From the NCBI GenBank assembly GCA_020721085.1, contig DYNJ01000007.1, positions 1-33,811 on the forward strand: 33,811 nucleotides of DNA, given 5' to 3'. The DNA is from Sulfurovum sp. (GTDB lineage Bacteria > Campylobacterota > Campylobacteria > Campylobacterales > Sulfurovaceae). This document shows, piece after piece, positions 20,196 through 28,041 of this stretch. The position numbers and the translations under genes were made by a program. The stretch's first letter is position 1. Every line of letters begins with the position of its first letter. The notes beneath the pieces were generated by a model. The model saw only the letters and a program-made list of their open reading frames with translations, was not told the origin of the DNA and searched no databases.

Positions 20196-20707
20196 GTATT
20201 CTTGAGCGAATAAATCAAAGAAGGGAAGAGAAAGAAAACCAACTTCTTAAAAACCCTTTATACACCAAAGAGTATAAGCAGTACTATATTACAGGCACGA
20301 GTGCCTTCAATATCCCATATATGGGGACGCAGTGTGATTGGCATCAGATTGATACCCTTAAAGCGGGTAGAGAGGGTAAGTTTGTAATGCATCCGCATGT
20401 CATTGTTGGTGCAGAGGATATCTTTGGAGAGTATGGGATATGGGATTGCAGTAAATGGCTAGAAGGAAGGGGTTTTAAAAAAAATAATTATCTTTGTGCA
20501 ACACCGATTAGAGCCATTCTTGACATACTTTACTATCGGATAGTTATCAAAAAACAGTATCCCCAATCACTTGATGATTTTTGGGACTTTATGTTTGACG
20601 AAGTGGACATAAGTGAATTACATCAGAAGTTGGGCGAGCTAGAATTGAATCTTAGCCATAGTGAAGCTGAAATCCTCAGAAGCTGGAGAAATAAAAATGA
20701 ACTATGA
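20192..20707 (+). CDS. 171-aa protein, putative antitoxin/partner of the NTase toxin
   Basis: ATGA overlap with the upstream gene and 11-nt overlap with the downstream NTase; GTSAFNIPYMGTQCDWHQID and RAILDILYYRI segments; family not securely recognised. Confidence 0.55.
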   Translation: MSILERINQRREEKENQLLKNPLYTKEYKQYYITGTSAFNIPYMGTQCDWHQIDTLKAGREGKFVMHPHVIVGAEDIFGEYGIWDCSKWLEGRGFKKNNYLCATPIRAILDILYYRIVIKKQYPQSLDDFWDFMFDEVDISELHQKLGELELNLSHSEAEILRSWRNKNEL

Positions 20708-21440
20708 CGATAATCAAAAAGAATTACACATTCTTTTTATGAGAGAGATTTTGTTATCCATAAATTCAAGAAATTATCCCACAGTCTTAAAGGGTGGCAC
20801 AGCTCTTCTTCTTTGTTATGAGTTGGATAGATTTAGTGAAGATATTGACCTCGACTCAGAAAAAAGCTTTAATTTGGAGACCGCAATCAAGGATGCTTCT
20901 CGAAAGATAGGCATAACAATTAACAGTATAAACATACCAAAAGATACAGAAACAACAAAGAGATATAAAATTCATTACAATGGGGATATGTATCTAAAAA
21001 TTGAAACATCACTTAGAAACGAAATAAATGATAATGATGTTTCTGTCATAAATGGAATCAAGGTGTATAATCCAGAAATAATTCTTAGCATGAAGATCTC
21101 AGCAATATATGGAGAAAGAGCAAGGACGAAAGCAAGAGATCTTCACGATATTATATTTTTAGCAAAAAAATATATCTCTGTATTCTCGGAGGAACAAATT
21201 GGCAACTTCCTGAGATTATCAGGAGATATCGATAAAATACTTTCATTTGAAGATGATTATAGTGAAGACTTTATTCTGAGGGAACAATTTGAAAATGACA
21301 TTGATGAACTAGAAAAACAAGCACAAAAATTAAAACATTTGAAAGAACAAACGGAAATAAAGTCTATTTTAGAAAAAAATAATAGTGCGCAGACTAAAAA
21401 ATCTAAAAATGACGACCCTCCACAGAGATTTAAACCATAA
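20697..21440 (+). CDS. Nucleotidyltransferase, AbiEii/AbiGii toxin family (module 1)
   Basis: PTVLKGGTALLLCYELDRFSEDIDLD motif and KARDLHDIIFLAKK; start placed at MNYDDNQKELHILF (20697), not the track start 20661. Confidence 0.85.
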   Translation: MNYDDNQKELHILFMREILLSINSRNYPTVLKGGTALLLCYELDRFSEDIDLDSEKSFNLETAIKDASRKIGITINSINIPKDTETTKRYKIHYNGDMYLKIETSLRNEINDNDVSVINGIKVYNPEIILSMKISAIYGERARTKARDLHDIIFLAKKYISVFSEEQIGNFLRLSGDIDKILSFEDDYSEDFILREQFENDIDELEKQAQKLKHLKEQTEIKSILEKNNSAQTKKSKNDDPPQRFKP

Positions 21441-21580
21441 TGCAAACCTTAGAATAACAGTAGGAACCAGGTGATAATGATAACTCAATTCGGGCTATGA
21501 TTTCCAAAGCAGTCAAAAGATAGCTCCCGTGAAAATGTCACAGTCAAGCGAGTACGACAAAAACCATCCACAAGGAGGCT

Positions 21581-21697
21581 TTAGCAAAAATCGCTCAAAG
21601 TACCGTTCTTGACTGCCTGATAGCTCTCTTCGCCTACGAGTTTGCGGATGATCTCAAGCCCAAAACATATAGCAGTTCCAAGGCCGCGGGAAGTCAT
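21581..21697 (-). pseudogene. Duplicated 3' fragment of the DJ-1/PfpI gene
   Basis: Encodes MTSRGLGTAICFGLEIIRKLVGEESYQAVKNGTLSDFC*, versus native MTSRGPGTAICFALEIIRKLVGEESYQAVKSGTLSDFC at 23507-23623; about 91% nucleotide identity by eye. Confidence 0.92.
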
Positions 21698-22605
21698 TTC
21701 TTTAGTTTATTCTTCTTTCGTGCTTCGAAATTTCTAGCCTTTGCCATCTCAGCGGGCATATCCCTATAAATCTTTTGGCACTCCCTCTCAATAAAAATAT
21801 TATGCTCATAAACACACAAATAATCATCAATATTGTCACACTCATTCTCTTTCATTTTTTCTTCCATATAGGTCTGGTAAGAAAAATCCAACAATTCTGG
21901 AGCTAAAAGTAATGTGTCGGCAAAATCATTTTGAAATTTTATAACAGCCTCTTTCATAGCATAATTAGACTGACCATCATCCACGAGTGCGATATCCCAT
22001 CTTCTTGTTATTTTTAGTGCGGTTATCAAACTATCTATATTGTAAACATAGCCTGTGGTCTCCAAAAACTTAAGTTCAAGATCCAATAACATATCTTTTA
22101 AGCTGATAGGCTCCAACTGTTTAAATAGAAAATATATGTCAAATAAATCTTTTATGGTGTCAGTTCTGTCACATAGCGCTTTTAGTTTGTACAGGAGCAT
22201 ATTGTAATGGTTTTCTATCTTTGGAAAATCTTTATGTGATATAAATGTCAAATCCCCAAGTCTGTCAGCTGTAAAGTTCAATAGCTCTATTTTAATGATT
22301 TCATCGCTATCTCCCACATTACAAAATATACGATGTGTGCCATCCTCTGTCTTTATATGTCGAATACTATGTAGATCTTTATTGCCCCCCAAGGCAGTGA
22401 TAATCTTTCTTGAAAGGCTTGCAAACTCTCCCGTTCCCATTTCATAGGGGATAAAGAAATCAAGATCTTCCGACTCACGGTATTTTTCAGGGAGGAGATA
22501 GCATTGAACGGCTGTGCCGCCTGCTAAAAATATCTCGTCTATATTTTGAAGGGTTGTGAGTATAACTTTTTGGTTTTGATAAACCTCATTCCAATTACGC
22601 AACAT
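21694..22605 (-). CDS. Nucleotidyltransferase, AbiEii/AbiGii toxin family (module 2)
   Basis: EIFLAGGTAVQCYLLPEKYRESEDLDFFIP motif and TIKDLFDIYFLFKQ; stop codon lies within the DJ-1 fragment. Confidence 0.82.
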   Translation of the reverse strand: MLRNWNEVYQNQKVILTTLQNIDEIFLAGGTAVQCYLLPEKYRESEDLDFFIPYEMGTGEFASLSRKIITALGGNKDLHSIRHIKTEDGTHRIFCNVGDSDEIIKIELLNFTADRLGDLTFISHKDFPKIENHYNMLLYKLKALCDRTDTIKDLFDIYFLFKQLEPISLKDMLLDLELKFLETTGYVYNIDSLITALKITRRWDIALVDDGQSNYAMKEAVIKFQNDFADTLLLAPELLDFSYQTYMEEKMKENECDNIDDYLCVYEHNIFIERECQKIYRDMPAEMAKARNFEARKKNKLKK

Positions 22606-23089
22606 TCAACCCTCCACCTTTATATATATCTACAACATTTTTCCAAAATATAGCTTTCCTCTCTTCAAAAATGTGCTTTATGGTCGGCAAAAGTTTTTCA
22701 ATAGTTTTGGTAGTGAGAAGCTTTAATATATCTCCGTAAAACAAGTTCTCAAAAAATGGTTTAACAAAGTCAGGATTTCCCTTTTTAACTTCTTTAAGAA
22801 TATAGGTCGGCTCATAGTTCTTCCCCCAAAAAGCAACCTGTATTTCTTTCACCAGCTTATCTGTAATCTCTATATGCGTAACAGGAAGCAGTTTTAATTG
22901 ATGCCTTCTAGGATTTTCAATAAAAGATATTTTTTTGAGTAGTACAAAAGCATAATTGGGTACATTTCCGCTTCTTTTCCATCCCGCTACGGTATCATAG
23001 GGTATTTCGCTTTTCTCGGCAAACTCTTTTTTTGTCATGCCGTGATATTTTAATGCTTTGTCAAAAAGGTAAGCTTTTTCTTTGTTCAT
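22595..23089 (-). CDS. HTH-domain protein, putative antitoxin of module 2
   Basis: KAYLFDKALKYHGMTKKEFAEKSEIPYDTVAGWKRSGNVPNYA is a Cro/CI-like HTH; 11-nt overlap with the NTase start; C-terminal region FENLFYGDILKLLTTKTIEKLLPTI. Confidence 0.75.
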   Translation of the reverse strand: MNKEKAYLFDKALKYHGMTKKEFAEKSEIPYDTVAGWKRSGNVPNYAFVLLKKISFIENPRRHQLKLLPVTHIEITDKLVKEIQVAFWGKNYEPTYILKEVKKGNPDFVKPFFENLFYGDILKLLTTKTIEKLLPTIKHIFEERKAIFWKNVVDIYKGGGLNVA

Positions 23090-23099
23090 TTTATTTCCA

Positions 23100-23122
23100 A
23101 ATATTGTTAATTTAACAATATT
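23100..23122. promoter_or_regulatory. Perfect palindrome upstream of the HTH antitoxin gene; candidate autoregulatory operator
   Basis: aatattgttaa-t-ttaacaatatt: 11-bp perfect arms, 1-nt centre, 10 nt upstream of the start codon. Confidence 0.7.
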
Positions 23123-23204
23123 ATATCATATTTAATTGTATGTTGGCACAAAACTAATTTTTTAAAAAATCCTCACTTTCAAAAAGCCTTAGGAGTGTTA
23201 AGCG

Positions 23205-23245
23205 TTTTTAAAAACATATTTTTGTGCGTTTGCTACATAATATCG
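23205..23245 (+). repeat. Direct repeat copy B bracketing the NTase cassette
   Basis: tttttaaaaac-atat-ttttgtgcgtttgctacataatatcg; same orientation as 19364-19404. Confidence 0.8.
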
Positions 23246-23256
23246 TAAATAATGAT

Positions 23257-23321
23257 CTTTTCCGCTTGAGAGATTTTTGATCTTGACTCTTACAAATGCC
23301 GCGCCTTTGCCAGGCTTGACA
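23257..23321 (-). pseudogene. Exact 65-bp fragment of efp
   Basis: cttttccgcttgagagatttttgatcttgactcttacaaatgccgcgcctttgccaggcttgaca is identical to 24498-24562 in efp. Confidence 0.95.
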
Positions 23322-23506
23322 AATCAGGGCATTATACCGGCGAAATCGAGGATAAGATCCTTTCGATTTTTGACATTGATGGGTTCTTTTGCATAGCAGT
23401 ACTGTTTTGAGAAGTTATCACAGAAAGAAGCAGTGCATCGCGGTTTGAGAGAATGACGATTTTGTTTTTCCTTTTATAAAATGAAAGGTACGAGACAAAA
23501 GCTATT

Positions 23507-24070
23507 CTAGCAAAAATCGCTCAAAGTACCGCTCTTGACTGCCTGATAGCTCTCTTCGCCTACGAGTTTGCGGATGATCTCAAGCGCGAAGCAGATCGCA
23601 GTCCCCGGGCCACGGGAAGTCATGACCTGACCATCAATCACAACTTTTTGCTTATCTGTATATCCTTCAGATCTTATCTGCTTTTCAACAGACGGATAGC
23701 ATGTATAGTTATGGTTTAATACCCCTGCGACATGCAGCGCATAAGGAGCTGCGCATATAGCGCCTATATACTTGTCATTTGCCTTAAACTCTTTTAGCAG
23801 AGATTGAACTTTTGAATTTTGGGCAAGTCTATTTGTTCCGCCATGTCCGCCCGGTAGAACTATCATGTCATAATCATCCGATATAACGAAATTAATATCA
23901 ATTTGACCTTGTATAATAATACCGTTTGCACCCGTTACAAGATCACTCGCAAACTCATCGCCAAGATAGGCTATATCTACATCTATCCCGCCTCTTCTCA
24001 TTATATCGATAAGATTTACAGCTTCGATCTCCTCAAAACCCTCTGCCAATGGAACAAGAACTTTTGCCAT
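23507..24070 (-). CDS. DJ-1/PfpI (ThiJ) family protein
   Basis: 187 aa; AKVLVPLAEGFEEIEAVNLIDIMRRGGIDV, VLPGGHGGTNRL, GAICAAPYAL nucleophile elbow, VMTSRGPGTAICFALEII. Confidence 0.93.
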   Translation of the reverse strand: MAKVLVPLAEGFEEIEAVNLIDIMRRGGIDVDIAYLGDEFASDLVTGANGIIIQGQIDINFVISDDYDMIVLPGGHGGTNRLAQNSKVQSLLKEFKANDKYIGAICAAPYALHVAGVLNHNYTCYPSVEKQIRSEGYTDKQKVVIDGQVMTSRGPGTAICFALEIIRKLVGEESYQAVKSGTLSDFC

Positions 24071-24081
24071 GATTGCCTCGC

Positions 24082-24648
24082 TTATTTTGCTTTTTCCAGA
24101 TATACGCCTTCAACCGTATCTACCTTGATCATCTCACCTTCGAGTATATGAAACGGCACCTGTACCACAGCGCCGCTCTCAAGAGTTGCCGGCTTTTTGC
24201 CGCCCTGGCTGTCGCCCTTGAAGTTTGGCGGTGTCTCTACGACTTTGAGCACTACAGTTTGCGGAATCTCGACAGAGATCGCCTTGCCGTTGTGAAACAG
24301 TATATCCGCTTCCATGCCATCTATCATGAAACTGAATGTGTCTTCACCCACCTGCACTCTAGTCAAACCTATCTGTTCATAAGACGATGTATCCATAAAC
24401 TGCAAAAACTCTCCGTCATCATAGAGGTACTGCATAGTCTTCTGCTCAAGTGCGGGCACCTCAAATTTATCTCCTGCATGGATTGTCTTTTCGATCACTT
24501 TTCCGCTTGAGAGATTTTTGATCTTGACTCTTACAAATGCCGCGCCTTTGCCAGGCTTGACATGCTGAAACTCTATCACCTTAAAGGGAATACTATCTAC
24601 TTCAAGACGAACACCTTTTTTGATATCACTCATGCCTATTACTGCCAT
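24082..24648 (-). CDS. efp: Translation elongation factor P
   Basis: [46 protein letters not shown]; start placed at MAVIG (24648). Confidence 0.95.
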   Translation of the reverse strand: MAVIGMSDIKKGVRLEVDSIPFKVIEFQHVKPGKGAAFVRVKIKNLSSGKVIEKTIHAGDKFEVPALEQKTMQYLYDDGEFLQFMDTSSYEQIGLTRVQVGEDTFSFMIDGMEADILFHNGKAISVEIPQTVVLKVVETPPNFKGDSQGGKKPATLESGAVVQVPFHILEGEMIKVDTVEGVYLEKAK

Positions 24649-24681
24649 TGTCAACTCCTGTTTTGTTTTGATTTTATTATA

Positions 24682-26406
24682 TTACTTTGTGATCGAAATA
24701 GTATCATGTTCCGGGTGCTTTGACGGTTCGAAATCCATCGCTTTGGCATTGTCCATAAGAACCGGCACAAACAAAAGCGAAACCAAAACTGCCGCTACTG
24801 TTCCCGAGATAAGCGCCACGCCAAGTCCTCCAAAGATCGGATCACTTGCCAAGAGTGCCGAACCTAGAATGATCGCAACAGCGGTCAACAAGATCGGCTT
24901 TGCCCTTGTCGCTGTGGCTATCGCTACAGCATGGCGCTTCTGGATACCGTGATACTTCATCAGTGATTTTGCGAAATCTATCAAAAGCAGTGAATTTCTG
25001 GAGCTGATACCCATCAGCGCGATAAATCCTATCAGGGATGTAGCGGTCAAAAAGAAGGTTTCGCTCGTAAAGATATTGGCTGCCCAATGTCCGATAATCA
25101 CTCCTATCAACGAAAGAAACGATCCCAGCAGGATAATACCGCTAAGCACGAAACTCTTGTAGTAAATCACCAGTAGCAAAAAGATCAAAACCAGCGCAGC
25201 GATAAATGCTCCGCCTAGATCTCGGAATGTATCAAGTGTCACCTTCATCTCGCCATCCCATCGGAGCAAAAACTTTTTGCCTGTTTTATTATTTGTCAGA
25301 TGCAGATCGAACATATAAGTTGACATCCCCGGCTCTTTGGTAACGGTATAATCTTTGGCGAACGACTCTATCATCTGTTTTCTGGCATCAAGCAACGGAT
25401 AGACTTGAGAGACCATGTCCGTTTCTGCGACTACATTGATCATACGACTTAAGTCTTTGTGCATGATCATCGGTGATGACGGCGCAGCCCTAATACCAAC
25501 CACTTCACTCATTGAGATCATCATCCCTTCCATATTCATCAGACTCAGTGAAGAGAGTTTGCTTTGCAATGTCTTTAGATTTTGGTCACCCAGCTGCTTG
25601 GTCGGACGATCCAAGATCAAAAAGATGTCGATCTGATCTTGAACATCTTTTGAATTTTTGTGCGCGATCACCATCCCCTCAAAGGCTAGATAGAGGATCT
25701 TGTTGACTTGATCTACGCCTAGTCCGCTCCGTGCGATCTTCTCTTTGTCAGGGATGAGTTCATATTTGGTATAGCGCTCATCAGCCATCACATCTACATC
25801 CACAAGACCTTTGGTCTTTACCAGAATATCAGCCGTCTTCAATGAAATGGTTCTGATCTCCTCAAGATCATCCCCATGCACTTCGACAACGACTGAAGCC
25901 ATCGTGGGAGGACCTGCAGGCTGTTCGATAAATTTGATCGAAGTGCCCAAGACCAATGCCTCACAACTCTTTTTTACAATCGGGCGCAGTCGTTGTACCA
26001 TCATAAATGTAGGTTCGTCTCTATCATGTTTGTCTGTCAGATTGACCGCGATCTCTGCAACATTTTCTGTGCGCTTCATACCCGCACCCTTGACCAATCC
26101 GGCATAATCCAGCGGGATCCCGTCGGCTAAAAACAGCTCGATATTCATCACCTCTTTCTCTTTTTGCAACAGACCGATCACGCACTCACTGACCTCTTTA
26201 GTCTTCTCGATCGAGCTGTCAGTAGGTGTGTCGATATAGACCGAATAGGTATTGTCACTTTTGCCTGGAAGCATTTTGGCAAGTACGATCTCGGCAGGCA
26301 ACAGCATCACAGAGCCGAAAAATGCCAAAGCTGTTATGACAAGTACCATCTTTTTCTTTTTGGGATCATCTAAGATGGCATAAATAAACTGTTCAAACTT
26401 TTTCAT
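24682..26406 (-). CDS. RND efflux transporter permease, C-terminal half (separate polypeptide)
   Basis: Starts MKKFEQFIYAILDDPKKKKMVLVITALAFFG (TM7 region) and continues through the second periplasmic loop and TM8-12 (GISSRNSLLLIDFA, RAKPILLTAVAIILG); AAGGAGG SD at 26413-26419. Confidence 0.85.
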   Translation of the reverse strand: MKKFEQFIYAILDDPKKKKMVLVITALAFFGSVMLLPAEIVLAKMLPGKSDNTYSVYIDTPTDSSIEKTKEVSECVIGLLQKEKEVMNIELFLADGIPLDYAGLVKGAGMKRTENVAEIAVNLTDKHDRDEPTFMMVQRLRPIVKKSCEALVLGTSIKFIEQPAGPPTMASVVVEVHGDDLEEIRTISLKTADILVKTKGLVDVDVMADERYTKYELIPDKEKIARSGLGVDQVNKILYLAFEGMVIAHKNSKDVQDQIDIFLILDRPTKQLGDQNLKTLQSKLSSLSLMNMEGMMISMSEVVGIRAAPSSPMIMHKDLSRMINVVAETDMVSQVYPLLDARKQMIESFAKDYTVTKEPGMSTYMFDLHLTNNKTGKKFLLRWDGEMKVTLDTFRDLGGAFIAALVLIFLLLVIYYKSFVLSGIILLGSFLSLIGVIIGHWAANIFTSETFFLTATSLIGFIALMGISSRNSLLLIDFAKSLMKYHGIQKRHAVAIATATRAKPILLTAVAIILGSALLASDPIFGGLGVALISGTVAAVLVSLLFVPVLMDNAKAMDFEPSKHPEHDTISITK

Positions 26407-28033
26407 TGCCAACCTCCTTATGCCTATCTTGATGATTTGCTTGATGGTGATGTGTTGGCTTTTTAAGCAATTTCAGACTCAGATAAGGCGTAAAGATATA
26501 AGCTACAAATAGCGATGCTATCAGCGCTACAGGCACATTTAGAGGGATCGGCTTCATGAATGATCCCATCATGCCGCCTACGAATGCCATCGGCACCATA
26601 GTCAAAATGATCGCCAGCGTCGCTACATTGGTCGGCGCGCCTATCTCATCAGTCGCTTCGACCAACAGCTCATCCATACTTCTATCAGCCGTATCATGGG
26701 CATGGAGATGGCGATGAATATTTTCGATCACTATAATCGCGGCATCAACCAAAAGTCCCAAGGAAAGTAAAAACGCAAAGAGTGTGATACGGTTGATCGT
26801 CTGTCCGGTCATATAAGCGATGAACAAGGTGATCGCCAAAATGGCCGGCACGGTAAAGGTGACGATAAGCGACTCCTTCCAGCCCAGTGCAAAGACCAGC
26901 ATGATAGCGATGATGATGATAGTAATCATGAGATGGTGCATCAACTCATTGACTGCATCATTGGCGCGATTTCCATAGTTTCTGGTCACTATATAGCCGA
27001 TACCCTCTTTGGAAAGTTCCTCTTTGAAGCTATCAAGCTTCGCCGATACATCATTGGCCACTATCACGGCATTGGTACCTGCCAGTTTTGCAATCGTCAT
27101 AGTGATCTGTTTTTTAGGAGAGCTGAACTGAGCCGCTTTTGAATCATCTTTGTGCGTGATATAGGCATCTTGGAAGTTTTGTATATCGATCCCCTCTGTT
27201 ACTTTGGCTACATCATGCAGATAGATAGGCGAACCCATATACTGAGCAACGATCACATTGCCCACATCTTTGATACTCTCAATGGCATTTTCTACGCCGA
27301 AGATCACCAAGTTTTGATCTTTGGTTCTCCCTTTGACATCAGGCACATCTACCGCGACAGTCTGTATCGCCTGCACGATCTGTCCTAATGATAGGTGATA
27401 GGCGTTTAGTTTGCCCAGATCAACCTGTATGTTGTATTGTGCTTTGTGAGCGCCCTTGAGAGTAGTTTTGGAGACATTATCTATACGGTTGATATTTTGC
27501 TGGATCTCTCTTACGCGATCAAAAAGTTTAATCTCATCGATCTTGGAGCCCTCTTTTGGATAAAAAGCGACGGTTACAATCGGTATATCAATATCGATAT
27601 CAAAAGGCTTTACCAGCGGCTGCATTGCGCCTTTAGGCAAAATATCCATGTTTTGCATCACTTTGTCATAAAGCTTGAGGTTGGAATCCTCACGATTTTC
27701 ACCGATATAATACATTACATTGACGATCCCTACATTGTCCATCGCCATACCGTATATATGCTCGATCCCTTTGATCTCTCTTAGCTTTCGCTCAAGGGGG
27801 TTTATGATGATATTTTCTATCTCTTTGGGTGAAGCTCCCGGCATAGCAACGACGATAGCTCCTCCGCTGATCGCGATCTGAGGGTCCTCTTCTCTGGGCA
27901 TTACCTGAAGCGCCAAATAGCCCATGATGAGCAAAAAAGCCCCCAGTACTGCCGTGAGCGGATTGCGAAGGAAGCCTTGAGCAAGCTTGCCTGCATAATC
28001 CGTAACTTGGTATTTTTGATTTGAATCCATCAT
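26393..28033 (-). CDS. RND efflux transporter permease, N-terminal half (separate polypeptide)
   Basis: PREEDPQIAISGGAIVVAMPGASPKEIENIIINPLERKL, LSLGLLVDAAIIVIENIHRHL (TM4 motif), ends after TM6 with His-rich tail KKPTHHHQANHQDRHKEVGNEKV. Confidence 0.87.
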   Translation of the reverse strand: MMDSNQKYQVTDYAGKLAQGFLRNPLTAVLGAFLLIMGYLALQVMPREEDPQIAISGGAIVVAMPGASPKEIENIIINPLERKLREIKGIEHIYGMAMDNVGIVNVMYYIGENREDSNLKLYDKVMQNMDILPKGAMQPLVKPFDIDIDIPIVTVAFYPKEGSKIDEIKLFDRVREIQQNINRIDNVSKTTLKGAHKAQYNIQVDLGKLNAYHLSLGQIVQAIQTVAVDVPDVKGRTKDQNLVIFGVENAIESIKDVGNVIVAQYMGSPIYLHDVAKVTEGIDIQNFQDAYITHKDDSKAAQFSSPKKQITMTIAKLAGTNAVIVANDVSAKLDSFKEELSKEGIGYIVTRNYGNRANDAVNELMHHLMITIIIIAIMLVFALGWKESLIVTFTVPAILAITLFIAYMTGQTINRITLFAFLLSLGLLVDAAIIVIENIHRHLHAHDTADRSMDELLVEATDEIGAPTNVATLAIILTMVPMAFVGGMMGSFMKPIPLNVPVALIASLFVAYIFTPYLSLKLLKKPTHHHQANHQDRHKEVGNEKV

Positions 28034-28041
28034 CTCATCCC

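Noticed and set aside
21441-21580. Non-coding segment after module 1 as an ncRNA
   Set aside because: No clear hairpin or repeat structure; only a faint resemblance (tacgacaaaa) to sequence 3' of native DJ-1
18477-23506. CRISPR array or prophage in the accessory island
   Set aside because: No regularly spaced repeats, integrase, transposase or phage structural genes seen; only the two-copy direct repeat
26393-26412. RND split interpreted as a simple frameshift pseudogene
   Set aside because: The downstream half has its own well-spaced AAGGAGG SD and an ATG at a domain boundary; both halves keep full conserved segments
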